Assembly: GCA_030280995.1 (NCBI GenBank)
Contig: JASXTE010000007.1
Location: 17,956,001 to 18,020,000, forward strand
Source: Hemileia vastatrix
Taxonomy: Eukaryota > Basidiomycota > Pucciniomycetes > Pucciniales > Zaghouaniaceae
DNA: 64,000 bases
Reading direction: 5' to 3'
The position numbers and the translations under genes are program-made. This document shows positions 45,042-56,837 of the stretch, piece after piece. Each line of letters begins with the position of its first letter. Position 1 is the stretch's first letter. Under the pieces are notes generated by a model. The model saw only the letters and a program-made list of their open reading frames with translations. It was not told the DNA's origin and ran no database searches.

Positions 45042-46131
45042 TTTAGTTACCATACTTGAAAGATCTACAAAGAACAATTCTTTCATCTAATTTTTTATTA
45101 TTATTAATACAATTAATAAGACCTTCATTTATTTGGAATGAACAGTCAAAATAGGTGAACTGTTGACAATACACTAAAGATGGAGGTGCTTTAGTTGTTT
45201 GATTCTGATGTTGAGAAGAATTCCATATAGCCTCAACTATTCCATTGGCACCACCAAAAACAATAATACATTTATGGTCAGGAAAATAAAGGCTATGTCC
45301 CTCATCAAAAGAGGGTGATGGAATAGAAAGACCAGTCTCTGGATTGTAATAAGAGAAAATTGCAAATTTTAAACAATTCTTATCATGTTTATCTAGATGA
45401 ACTTCATTGTAGAATCCTTTATAATTGATGATAACATTAGAACAAAAAACATAATCATTTATTGCTTCTTCCCATTCAGGATCAGAAAAATTTGGTGAAA
45501 CAGATTTTAAAGTAAGTTGATGGTTTTTTTGAAAAGCTTGAATAAATAAGTTTTTAAATCAATTTTCCAAGAGAATATTAAATGATCCTAAAGAATTCCA
45601 TTGTTTCAGATCTTCTTCCATTTGCTCCAGTTTAAAATTTTTCAATTAAGAATAAATTCCTGAAATATATGACAAAATTAAAAATTACTTATATTAAAAA
45701 AATATTTACACACCAAAAGAAACTCCTAGATCATATCCTTGTTGCCAACCAAAACCCTTCATGACACCAGAAATCAGATTTTTATTGGATAAGGGGTGTC
45801 AAACCAAAGCCATTTGATAGAGAGTAGAAATTAAATCAGAAAGCTGGAAAAAAAAATTATCCTTTTTCCCATTTAATGAATGAACTTCTAAGATTAATTG
45901 AGTTTTGCATCCGTCATTGACAGCTGCAACAATGACATCTATACCCCCTTTTGTAAGTTTTTTGACGTTTTTGTAAAAACCTTTTTTCTTAAGATTTGAT
46001 AATGAAGTCTTAAAAAATTTGAGATTTTCCAAATTTCCAAAGAATGTTTTTCAAAATATCTTCATCCTAATAGACTTTCTATTTCAATGAAATTTTGTCT
46101 TTGAATTTCTTCTTTCTTTAGCTGGTTCCAT
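45042..46131 (-). pseudogene. Tet-like 2OG-Fe(II) oxygenase relic
   Basis: Minus-strand translation gives, in order: NVKKLTKGGIDVIVAAVNDG; VMKGFGWQQGYDLGVSFGV; EQMEEDLKQWNSLG; NYKGFYNEVHLDKHDKNC with an H-x-D metal motif (near 45385-45405); FAIFSYYNPETGL; HSLYFPDHKCIIVFGG; GIVEAIWNSSQHQNQTT, where a distal His is expected; INEGLINCI near the end at 45042. This order matches the Tet/JBP-like 2OG-Fe(II) oxygenases that are highly expanded in rust and other basidiomycete genomes. A TGA after LLEN, stops and shifts upstream, and an AT-rich intron-like break (about 45660-45735) show decay. If functional, relatives are proposed to oxidise methylated bases. Family call is from pattern memory. Confidence 0.6.
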
Positions 46132-47199
46132 GATTTTCTGCTTTTATTTTCTGGTAAGAAAGCTCAGAATGATTGGGAGAAGGATTAGAATTGAAGGACA
46201 TTGAAGAGATAGAAGAAAGTAAAGATAAAGAAGAAGAAGTTGAATATATTTGATGGTTATTTTTGGAGTTTTCAAGATTTGAAGACAATAAAGAAAGAGA
46301 GGATAAATATGATTCAGAAGAAATTTATGATAATGTAGATGAGAGAGTTAAATTTTCCATAGTAAGGTCCTAGAAAAAAAAATTTATAAAAGAAAAAAAA
46401 AATATAATAAAAAAAATGCAACAATTAATAACTATTGGTAAAATAATTGAAAAGAAAACCTTTTTTTTGGTTAAAAAAAACAAAAAAAATTTCAAAAAAA
46501 TCAATAAAATTTTTTGAAAAAATAAAAATTCAAAATAAATACCTGAATTATGTTTGAAATACCAGGTAACATCCTAGAAAAATATTTCTAAAAAAAACAA
46601 AACAAAACAAAAAAATTTTATATAAATTGCAAAAACATAAAAATCAAAATAAAATCCTGAATGGTTTTGTAAATACCACATAAAGTTCTTGATAAAACAA
46701 ACAAAAAATCACCAAAAAAAGGAGTAAATCAAAAAAAATTAAATTAATATAAATTCAGTAAATTTTATTGCAAAAAAAGAAAATTACTTACCTGCTATTG
46801 GAAATACCACTTGATGTTATTCAATCCAATTTATTAAAATAAAAAAAATTTAATTCAGTAAATTTCAGAATAATTATTTGCAAAAATAAAGACAAAGAAA
46901 AAAATTAAATTACCTGATTTATTTTGGAAACAGGGGGAATTTCCAGAAACTAAGGGAAATAAAAAAATATTCTGTAAAAAAATTATAAAGCAGAGATTAG
47001 TCTTTTTTTCTAGCTTCAAAATTCCCCCCTTTAACCCCTCCTTTCCTGCCTCAAACCCCCCCTTTAACCCCTCCTTTCCTGCCTCAACCTCCCCTTCACC
47101 CCCTCAAACCTGTCTCAAACCCCCTACAGCCAACTTAAAAAATCAGTATAAATTCAATAAGTAGACAGTGGGGGGTTGAAGGGGTAAAGGGGGGGTAAA
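46132..47199. other. Low-complexity A-rich and pyrimidine-rich DNA
   Basis: Long A runs to about 46980, then repeated CCCCTTTAACCCCTCC-type pyrimidine tracts (47020-47130) and G-rich GGGGTAAAGG (47167-47199). No gene seen. Confidence 0.5.
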
Positions 47200-48491
47200 T
47201 GTAAGCCCGTCATCTAGAAGAAGGAGGAAAAAGGAGAAATGAACAGAGAAAGGAAATGAAATATAAAATTTATAAAATTTTAGATTTAAAAAAAAGCATA
47301 AGAAATTTAAAGTGAGAAATAAGGAAATTCAATGACAAAAGCTTGAGGAGTGACACAACGGGAGGTTCAATATATAATATTTAAATTTTGTAAGTTATGT
47401 ATCAATGCACAGTTCAAAATTATTATTATTAACAGACCTAGAGCAACCATAGATATTTATATAGAATTTAGATTAGAATTTTAGTACTAATAAAAATAAT
47501 AATAAATGTATTATATTAGTAAATATGGTTAAATTTTGAGTGTATAATAAGTGGTGAGGCTACAGGTGGTTACACAAGGCCTTTATATAGACATGAGGCC
47601 CTCTGAAGCGTCATAATAGAGTATATACAAAGGGTAATAAAAATGTAATAACAATTAAATGATTTTGAGTAAGTATAAGGGGAAATATGACACAATTAAC
47701 TAAAAAACATGAGTTAGAGCCTAAATATCTACCAATTTAATCCCAAACAGTTACCATAAAATTAATGAGTAATTAAATAAGTTTGAAACGCATAAAAATA
47801 ATTAAATTAATTTAAAACATGTATTATAATCTTTTAAATAATAAACAATTTAAGTGAAACATGGAAATAACTTATTTTAACACGTGAAAAATAATTTAAT
47901 TAATTAATTTAGTATAAAAAATCAATAATCAATTATTTTAGTTACTTTTATTAGTGTAATAATTAATTTAATTGAAAACAAATACTTATTATAACAACAT
48001 TACTAATCTTTAGAATGAAATATTAATAATATACTTAAATAAGTGTTTTAAATTGTTAAATATTTTGATGACACAATTTGGAGTCAAAAAAGCGCCCAAT
48101 ATTATTGTTTAATAACATATGTAAGGTTTCATATAATATATAAATTTAATTAATTAATTTAATTACATTATAAGTTAATTTTATACTTATAATTATAATA
48201 TATGTTTATAATTAATTAATTATTAATTTTTTATTTATTAAATACATAAAAATGCGCCATAATTTATAGAATATAATATTTATTTTGCTTAATTTAAATT
48301 TATATATAATTTGTATAATAATGAAATTAATATAATACTTTATTATATATATATTTAATAAAATACTTATATCATTTCATTATACAATATAATATTAATT
48401 TATATACATAATAAGCATTATTTTACGCCCTCTTTTAGTTTCAGTAAATTGAAATAACATTTACTGGGCTCCTGGTATAGCCTGGCTGACA
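47200..48491 (-). mobile_element. Solo LTR (1292 bp), same family as 38233-39505
   Basis: Minus strand starts TGTCAGCCAGGCTATACC at 48491 and ends TTACA at 47200; flanked by GTAAA on both sides (47195-47199, 48492-48496). TATATAAAGG lies at about 47579-47588. Confidence 0.88.
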
Positions 48492-49090
48492 GTAAAGGTG
48501 TGGTAAAGGGGGGGTAAATGTTGGGTAAAGGTTGGGTAAAGGGGGGATTGAGGATACCAAGAAGAGGAGAAAGGGGGGTATGAAGGCAGACATGGAGGGT
48601 TGAAAGGGGGATGATGGAGGATGAAAAAAAGATATATAAAAAGATTTTGTATAACCTTGAAAACCAAAAAAAAGAACTTACAGGACAATAAAAAACAACA
48701 AAAAAATAAGAAGGAGAAAAAAGGAGAAAAAATAAATAATTAGGAAGTAAAAAATAAAAAATAAGAAAAAAATGTCTTACCTGAAATGATGAGATGAGAA
48801 AATAGATGAATTGAAAAAATTGGAAGGATGTTTGAGGAGAAGAGAAAATGGATATGAGGGATGAACAAAAAAATGAGACAGTGAAAAATTATGCAATTCC
48901 ATAAAATATGCAATTTCATGTTGAGGTGATGAAATAAAACAAATGAGACATCCAATAAAGAGAATTGACAGCAAACTCCAAATTTTAGTTATGCAAAAAA
49001 AATAAATATCCAACACAAGTGAATAAAACATGGAACATGAAAATAACACAAGTTAAAAAAACAAGGAACTTTAAAATTGGGAGAGTACAA
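48492..49090. other. G-rich then A-rich non-coding DNA
   Basis: GGTAAAGG-type repeats (48492-48620) continue the tract left of the solo LTR, followed by A-rich sequence with no supported gene. Confidence 0.45.
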
Positions 49091-49098
49091 AAAATAAT

Positions 49099-49900
49099 TT
49101 ACAAGGGTGGTGAAGAGAAATGTTGGAGAGTAATATGCATAATGACAGAGCATATGCTGGTGGAAAGAATGTTTTTTGAATCAAGGGCAGGGAGAGCTGG
49201 TGCAGTTTTAGGATCATATTCTTCATAAAGATCATTACACTCATTGCTCAAATCATCTACCATATTATGGAGTATAACACAAGTCATGATCCAATGATTT
49301 TCTGTTTTGATATCCAATTTTTTTTGAAATTGGATTCTGAGCTCCTGGAGACTAGAAAATCTTCCCTTTAAAATACCAATAGCATTTTAAATCCATACTC
49401 ATGATTGTGCCAGGTTATAATTAAAGGTGTTTTGGGGGTCATTTTATAAAGTTGCACCACGGAAAGCAGGTATAATGTACTTTCCACTTGCATATTCTGA
49501 GTCTGCAAGGAGGTACTGGGATTCATCAACGTATGAGTCAGGAGTTTGATAAATCCTCATTCTTTGGAGGGTGTAAGAGGCATGACATGATCCAGGGCAG
49601 CCACTTTGAAAGGCAATATTTTTTTTTTGAAATTTCATACAAGTTGAACAGCAATAGAGTATCTAGAAGGAAGATAAAAGTTAGTTCATGAATGATGAGA
49701 AATTGGAGAAGATTGGGGCTAGTGGATAAGAATCTTCTGCAATTAATGATGTCTGATCCTGGAAAATAAACTCTTGATCCCTAATTGTGGATTGGTAAAC
49801 TTTGATACCCCCTATTAATTGAATCTGTTGTGGCATTCCACATCTGGGTAGGCCACTTAGTTGAAATTTTGATTTAGTATTGGTTAAAAGGAAGATATGG
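49099..49900 (-). pseudogene. PIF/Harbinger-type DDE transposase relic
   Basis: Minus-strand pieces: DQTSLIAEDSYPLAPIF (about 49770); after an intron-like CTTCTAG, RYSIAVQ-like ILYCCST; FQSGCPGSCHASYTLQRMRIY; YLLADSEYASGKYIIPAFRG (second catalytic Asp); FNYNLAQS; AIGILKGRFSSLQELRIQFQ; ENHWIMTCVILHNMVDDL. This is the order of DDE_Tnp_4 / HARBI1-like nucleases (ADSxYxxxxxLxPFRG, N..xARxxxExxFGxLKxRF, ILHN). Several stops (near 49440, 49390 and 49650) disrupt it. No terminal repeats were found. The gene at 50364 diverges from it and may belong to the same element. Confidence 0.65.
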
Positions 49901-50363
49901 TGTTACCAGGTGTTAATTTGGTTATTATGAATTTTTTGGTTGATTTGTCGCATTTTGGAATGGTTATATGGTGGTATTTTTATTGTGATTTGATGGTTTT
50001 ATTGATTTGGTAATGGTTTCACTGGATTTTGAGGAGGATTCTCCAATTTTCAGGTATTTTCTAGGGCTTTCTCAGGTTTATTTAAGGAAAATTATAAGAT
50101 ATTTCCTGGATTTTCAAGCTGGATATTTGAAATTGTGGAAGTTTATTATTATCAATAGATAAACCTGAAATTTCATATATTTTATGTCTTTATGTTTTTT
50201 ATTTATCATATTTTTCTGTTTCCTCAGTGTTTTAGTTGATTTGTTGTTTTTCAGTCTTTTTTTGTGTGGATGAAGTGTGCTCAAGGAATGACCACTTTGC
50301 TCCACTGCGCTCCAGTACGTTCTGGTTTTCCCATTTTATTTTTATATTTCTAATTTTCAAATA

Positions 50364-52429
50364 TTGACAAGAAAAAAAGTTGTTATGACTGATCCTCAGG
50401 AAGACCCTGAGTCACCACACTCTCAATCATCTGAATCTGTAATTAGAGAACGCCTGCAGCACCAACACAGTCATCAAAGAAGCCTTTTTCAACACCCAAA
50501 TCCTTCTGAACATGATTCTCAATTACGCTACTATTTTGATCTGTATATTGGTTCACCTAGTACTAGATCTGATTCTATCCCTTTTACCCAAGACTCCCCT
50601 GGCCCATCACATACTGCTTCCCCATATCCACCACCACCTATACAACTCCCACAATTCTCATTCAACCCTCAACCTCCTCCTCCTCCTCCTCCTCCTCCAT
50701 CCCCATATCATCAATAACCTTTACCACCACCTGGTCCACCAGGTCCACCAGGTCCACAAGGCCCACCACCACCAACACCAGGTCCACCACCTCCACCACC
50801 TCCACCCCCACCAAATCCTCCCGATGTACCATCCAATCCACCTGGTCCCAGTGGTGGGGAAACTGGTGAAAATCCAAATGGTAAATAAAATTAATGTTTG
50901 ATTTTTTTATTGCAAATAATATAAACTTATAACTTATTAAATATTTTTTTTTTGGTAACAGGTTAGTATTTTCAAATGATTGGTTTTTTCATATGGAACA
51001 ATGACAGATAATCACATATTATCTTTTTCAGAAACAGCGCAACCTCCTGATGATAGAGAATTTTCAGAATTTTTTGCTAGTGATGATGATTCTGCAGAGT
51101 GTGGTATGTTTGAAAGATTCATTATTTTTGTATATAACTTCTAATCTCTATGTGGCCCATTTCAGGTACAGCTGGCTTGGATCCTAAGTCATATATCAAA
51201 TTTCACAAGCATCATGAACACAACTCCAAGAAGAGAAAAACTGAAAATGCTACAAAAATGAAAACTGCCAATTTGGCTTCTAAATCACCTATTCCTTCTG
51301 CCTCCGCTCCATTGGGTCACTCCATTATTTCTTTTGCTAGACTCCTCCTAGGAATTGACCCAGCTACTCATAAAATTCCTGATCCTCCTTCCAATGAGAT
51401 AGTCAATCAATGGCGCACTTCCCAAACTGAGAGGGAGAAGATGATTAAAGCAATTCAGGATAAGCCACGTAAAAAATTAACCCCAGCTCAGCAACAGTTA
51501 GTCATTAAATCTGAAACCCAAAAACTTGTTTCAACCTTCAAAAATCCAAAATTTGTCCCAACTACTGACTATGCTTTACCTCCTGGCCAGATGATTAATA
51601 CAAAGTGGAAATGTCAAGCTGAAGCATAATTGGCCAGAAATGGTATAAGCTGTTTTTGATATCTTTGGGGATCTAGTATGGATGGTGAGTGGAACTCTAT
51701 CATAATCACTCACATTGTTCTTGGATGGAAGGCCTGCTATCATGGGAAGGGTTTGATAAACCTTTCAGTTTCAGATGAGTCTGTTACAGATGAAGCAGTT
51801 TTTAGCATCCTAGAGAGGTGGATCTCTGGGCAGTCTAAAAAATTTGCTGATATGTCAAAAGATAAATCATCTGAAACTCAAAAGATTGAAAAGTTGAAGT
51901 TGAAAAAAATGAAGGTTCAAATATCTAAAAGAAGAAGAGAGGTAAGCATGTTCATTTTATAGCTTTTCAAATGTTTTTGAGACTAAATATAATATTTTTA
52001 TAGTTGCGTGATGGATGAATAAACATGGCTTCATCTTTTTTGGTCCCTGATATGGCTGGATTATTCAAAGATATATGTATTCACTCTGATACTGAGGAAG
52101 GCCAAGATGGGAGTAGATTAAAACTTCCAATTCTTTGGAGAATTGCAGGTTTGGTTCGATGTTTGAATGGACTTGACAGGGGGTCAATGTCCAAATCACT
52201 TGCAAATTCTAAATCTCAAACAGCCAAGGCAGCTATCAAAAAAAAGTTTGATCGAAAATTGAAGGTCCCTCAACCCCCAGGAACGGAAGGTGGTCAACCT
52301 GTTGCAGGTCCCAGCAGTTTCCCTATGGATGATATTGGTGAAGAAGCTTTTCCTGGGGATCTTCCAAAAGCCTTTTTAGATGAAACATACTGCAATAATT
52401 TGTCTGTGGTAGAGCAGTTCCTTTGTTGA
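50364..52429 (+). pseudogene. Multi-exon gene of unknown function, four nonsense codons
   Basis: Four exons join in phase: 50364-50880, 51032-51103, 51166-51941, 52004-52429, with introns of 151, 62 and 62 nt (GTAAAT, GTATGT, GTAAGC donors; TTTCAG, TTTCAG, TTATAG acceptors). N-terminus Ser/His-rich then long Pro runs; middle basic (KHHEHNSKKRKTEN) with LGHSIISFARLLLGIDPATH; then a Lys-rich helix, LRDG, LVPDMAGLFKD, LKLPILWRIAGLVRCLNGLD and VAGPSSFPMDD. Stops in frame at 50715, 51627, 51660 region and 52016 (TGA). I do not recognise the family. It may be the second gene of a Harbinger-like element, since such elements carry a divergent non-transposase gene, but no Myb/SANT domain is evident. 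Could also be a host multigene family member. Confidence 0.55.
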
Positions 52430-53700
52430 TACTGAGACAAAAGTCAATTTGGAAGATTTAGCAACTGTTATAGAATTTTACTGTTGCAAAAGTCAAGCTA
52501 CTTTGAATGCAGAACAACTTAAATTTTTAAACAAAAAATGAATGCATTACTTGTTCAAACTTATTGAAGCTATACTATATTTGGTAAAAAGACTTTCTAA
52601 ATATTAACCTTATTTTTCATCATAGCTTGGAGGATACATGTAATTCCTTTTACATACTCTTAATTTCCTTTCCCTAAGTTTATAAAGTTTCCTATAAGCT
52701 AAAAAATATTTAAAAAAAGAACTAAAATTAGAATGAGTATTAGAAGGAGTTTGATTGACTATTGATGATTAGTGAAAATATTTAATTTTTTCACCTTTTT
52801 ATAACTCTAACTACAGTGTAATATTTTTTTACAACTCCTTTTGTTTATTGCTATAGGTGAAACCTCACTTGAACAAATCATATAAGTTTTTTTTTGAACA
52901 TGGTGAACTATATCCCTGAAACTATGATGCAATTTTATAAATTACACGTTTGAGTATAATCTGAGTATGTTCTTTTTATTGTATATATTTGTTTTTAAAA
53001 ACTTTATAAGTATAAGTCTATTTTCCGATTGATATTATACCTCTTCTACCATCAAAAAGTCACTAAATCATTCTAAAAATTGACATTTTTGGCCATTATT
53101 CATCTTTGAAATACAGTAATATTAAGAAGATTATAATAGTCCCTGTAGGATAAATTTTCATGACTGAATCATAATTACCTTTGCTTAAAAATAACAGGGT
53201 ATGGGGCTTTTCTATGTGCCTCCATTGATTTTTGTCCTGGTAAATTCTATGATGCCAACCTACAGAAAGAAAATTATGAAAAGTTATTTAATCGGCCTTG
53301 AATAAATGGTGTAAGCATAGCTAAAATGGAGGACTTCTTACCAGGAAAAAAAGCTAATAGAGCACTGAGGCACAATTTCCAGAAGTCACTCATGATCAAA
53401 TAAGATAGAAAGTTTTAACAATAAGCAGTGCAATATACTTTCACTAAAATTCTTTTTGGTACAGAGACACTAAGAGTTTTGGTCTGACTTGTAAGTTATT
53501 TAAGCACTGAAGTTACTTCAAAGGTTACTTCTGATGTTACTTTAAGATACCTGAAAAACCACTTGACTGCAAGTCGTCTAACTTCTGACCTGGTGATTGT
53601 TGTTATCAGTATTTCTTTCTCAACAGCCACTTTTATTTAAATCTCAATAAGAGTTAAATATTTTAGAGTTTCATTACTTTTATCAATCAGATCTAAGTAG
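52430..53700. other. No supported gene
   Basis: AT-rich, no frame, repeat or terminus recognised. The distal part (about 53400-53834) should hold the 5' LTR of element IV, but I could not match it to a 3' partner. Confidence 0.4.
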
Positions 53701-53835
53701 ACTGGTTAGCTTAGTGATTTAGAATTCCCATTTTTGTTATTTTTGTTGGAAGGACGGGGTTCTCAGCTAAATCCACATATCTCCTCTGGATTCTGCTTAC
53801 AGCAAGGCGACTGTAAGAGTTTACCTTACCATAGT

Positions 53836-53855
53836 TGGCCCCCAACGTGGGGTTC
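53836..53855 (+). promoter_or_regulatory. Primer-binding site like tRNA-Lys (family IV)
   Basis: TGGCCCCCAACGTGGGGTTC differs by one base in the overlapping part from the known tRNA-Lys(CUU) site TGGCGCCCAACGTGGGGC. It marks the end of the 5' LTR at about 53833. A 7-bp stem CTTACAG/CTGTAAG lies just upstream (about 53798-53819). Confidence 0.65.
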
Positions 53856-53903
53856 GATTTCTCTAGCTTTCTTTAAAGACTTACTTGGATCAAGAACGTT
53901 TTT

Positions 53904-53966
53904 AGCCTGCAAGAGGCTTATTTTCTGGAAGTCTAATTGGATTTTTGTTATTGGCCTGCAAGAGGC
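53904..53966 (+). repeat. Two small hairpins in the family IV leader
   Basis: AGCCT-GCAAG-AGGCT (53904-53918), followed by TATTTTCTGG, and GCCT-GCAAG-AGGC (53954-53966). Their design (4-5 bp stem, small loop with CAA, T/A-rich tail) resembles the hairpin repeats farther down. Confidence 0.5.
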
Positions 53967-54009
53967 TTGTTATTTTATTGATTGTTAACGCTTTTCATTA
54001 CTTATTGGG

Positions 54010-55938
54010 ATTTCTTCTTCTGCTGTTGCTTCTGGATCTCCTCAAACTCTTACTCCCTCTGTTAGGATTATTTCTTGGGATGGCCCAAAGTTTGATGGGG
54101 AGGAGGTTAAATGGTTCATTAGCAGGTATGAAGCTGCTGCTTCGGTTGATGGTGCTTCTCATGTGGATATGGTGAAGCAAGTTAGATTTTTTATTGCCGA
54201 TAGGGAGGTGGAAAAAGAGGTTATTTCTATGCAGGCATTTAAGGACAAGGATTGGGTTAAGCTTTCTAAAGCTATGGTTGATAGATGGGATGTTAGGTTT
54301 ACTATGATGGACCTCAATAAAATTGTTGGAGACTGGCAAGCAAAAGGTGGAGTTTCTTCTATGGCTGACTTCAAAAAGCTCTGTGTTCAGTTTGATGAAG
54401 TGGTGGAATATCTCATACTGGTGGACAAGTTAGTGCATGAGAACCAGGCAAAAGATTTGTTTTTGTCAGCATGCAGTAGGGATATTTGAATGGACGTCTT
54501 GAAGGATCTTTCAAGAAAAGATTTGATGAAGGAACTGCCTAATGGTGAGCAGAAACTGCCGGCTCTGGAGGTTATCAAGGACAACATTCAAGCCCATCTA
54601 AAGTTATTGGCGTTGGACAAATATAAAGAGTCATGCACTCAATATGTTAGCAAGGTCAGCGAAGTTTTGGCCGAAAACAACGATATTATAGTCAAAGCCT
54701 AGGAGGCCAAGAAGGCACAAATGGGATTACCTGCTGCTAAAGTTGAGGGCAATGTAGATAATAAGATGGTCAATCACTTGGCCGATTTAACGAAAAAATT
54801 AAAAATATTTGTTCAAGAGACTCAGAAGCCTAACAAGGCCCCAATTTCTTCTTCGTCGACGTCAACTTCTTATCAGTCCAGAGGTTTTGAACGTCAAAAT
54901 TATAATGGCAATAATAATGGTAACTGCTTCTCAGGCAATGGGAGAAATTTTGGGAATGGTGGTAGTAGTTATAGAGGTGGCTATGATGAGCCAAAGGTGT
55001 GCTCCTATTGTAATAGGAGTGGGCACAGAGCAACAGTTTTTTTTGCTCTTGATAAGGATATGGATGCTGGGCAAGTTTTATTTGATGGTAAAGTTTATAA
55101 ATTTCCTGATGGTTTGTTCATCAAGCCCAGTGATGGACAGTCTCCTTCTGATTTGGTCAGAAGAAATTTAATGGCTGAAAGGAGAGCCATATTTGAAGAG
55201 ATAAATGATGAAGATGTTAATGCCAAGAGTGGCAAAAATGGAAATGGTAATGGTGGAAAAGCTGACAAAGGTAAAGAGAAAGAGGTCAGTAAAGCCACAT
55301 TTTCTAATTCTTTTGGTGGTTTAGAGCTGGAGATGGTTGCCCAGGTGGAGGGTAGCTGTATGGCTGGCGAATACAATGTTAATGCTGCTAGAAGAGCAGC
55401 TGCTACTAAGGCTAAGAGTAGCATTCAGAGCCAATTGAGGGCTAATCCTGGCAAGGCCAATAACAAAGTGAACCCTTACTCTAAGGACGAGAATTCTAGT
55501 GTAAAAACTGCCGCCAACAAATTGAACCCTTACTCTAAGGACAAATTATATAAAATGCAGAAGGGGATTGCTGAGATGGGGCCCCCTAGTTATGGCAAGT
55601 TTGATTTAAATGGTGAGCCTATGCCAGAGGATGATTCAGATTCTGAGGAGGATGTACCGTTGGCGTCTCTACCCAGACCGAGTTTTAGCGGTCCCATCCC
55701 AATGGAGGGTGTAAGAAGGACTAGCAATGGATCAGGATTAGTGCAAGAAGCTGGTGACGGAGTCAGGGTTATAGAAAGTGAAGATGGCTCGGTTGGACCT
55801 CAAGAGGTACCCAGGGCCAAGGTTGTTAAATCAAAGGTCCAGTATGAGCGGCCAGTAGTTTCTGGTCAAGCTAATGCAATGGACGTAGTTCTGAATAGGG
55901 TGAATCAACTGCAGATTCCCTTATCTTTGGGGGATTAA
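54010..55938 (+). pseudogene. Gag of family IV element
   Basis: One frame with two stops (TGA 54487-54489, TAG about 54700-54702), both explainable by C-to-T change. No ATG is left at the expected start; the frame is recognisable from TPSVRIISWDGPKFDGEEV. Gag core runs about 54070-54480 (WFISRYEAAA, KIVGDWQAKGG, FDEVVEYL). The zinc knuckle reads CSYCNRSGHRATVF (about 54997-55040): the fourth ligand, normally Cys, is Phe. A basic/acidic linker follows with two copies of NPYSKD and DSDSEEDVPLASLP. Typical of basidiomycete gypsy Gag. Defective. Confidence 0.8.
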
Positions 55939-55947
55939 TTTACCATT

Positions 55948-56598
55948 AGTCTGGCGCTTGTTGAAAAGCAAAAGAAGCACTTGACGAGGCGTCAGGTTTC
56001 CACTGGAGAGGTGGAATATATTTGTGAAAATGCTGAAAAGTTTGGGGAAGATGTAGATACACATTTTTCTGCTCCCCTGGGTTACCTGTTGGTAACTCTT
56101 AACGGTAAAGAAGTAAAGGCCTTGGTCAATTTAGGGTCTCAAATTAATTTAATTTCATTGGAGCAAGCAACAAGTATAGGCTTGCCAATTAAAAGTGGAA
56201 CTGGGGGAAACCTCAGAGGCATTGGAGGGCATGCAACAGAGCTGATGGGTACAGCTGAGCATGTCAGGTTAGGCATTGGTGGATCTGTTGGTAAGTTTCA
56301 CTTTTATGTGGCCAGAGGAGCAGTCAAAACTGTTCTTGGTGGTCCTTTTTTGATGGATTTTGAGGCCAGGATAGGGTATCAAGCTGGCATGGAGATTAGT
56401 TTGGAGATCACTGGTGAAGATATGCAGAGGTTACATATGCGGTTAGCGCCTCCTGGAGATGAAGGTTGGGAAACACGGCCAGGGATTACTACTCTGTGCC
56501 AGTGTTGTGTTTGCACCAAGAGGCGGCATATAAAACGGACGGCTTCTGGTGAATTATGTTTGTTGGGAAGGGATGAATGCCCTCATTTTTTGGGGTAG
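55948..56598 (+). pseudogene. Aspartic protease of family IV element
   Basis: Open from about 55981 to 56598. The flap and fold are recognisable: YLLVTLNGKEVKALVNLGSQINLIS and VLGGPFLMDFEARIGY. The catalytic Asp of the D-x-G motif is Asn (VNLGS), a G-to-A change that should abolish activity. A Cys-rich tail (CQCCVCTKRRH) follows. Frame not continuous with the following RT region. Confidence 0.75.
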
Positions 56599-56837
56599 CA
56601 AGGGCTGATCACTCTAATGTTGTAATATCTCCTCAGGATGAGATCCCGGATTGCAATAGGTCAGCTCACTTGGAGATAATTCAAGTGGATTCTCAAATAT
56701 TTTCTGCTAACATTACCTTGGAGTGCAAATAAGTTTTGTACTTTTCCATATGTTTATTGGATTTACCCTGTTTTTCTATTAAATTTAAAAATGGTGAAAA
56801 AGGCAATATGGGCCAAATTAGGTTGGATAAAAATTGA

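Noticed and set aside
48461..49049. Hydrophobic minus-strand frames beside the solo LTR
   Set aside because: Low-complexity T-rich DNA; no relative within the window and no domain recognised.
50662..50877. Acidic Val/Glu/Asp-rich minus-strand frame
   Set aside because: Complement of the proline-coding repeat in the unknown gene.
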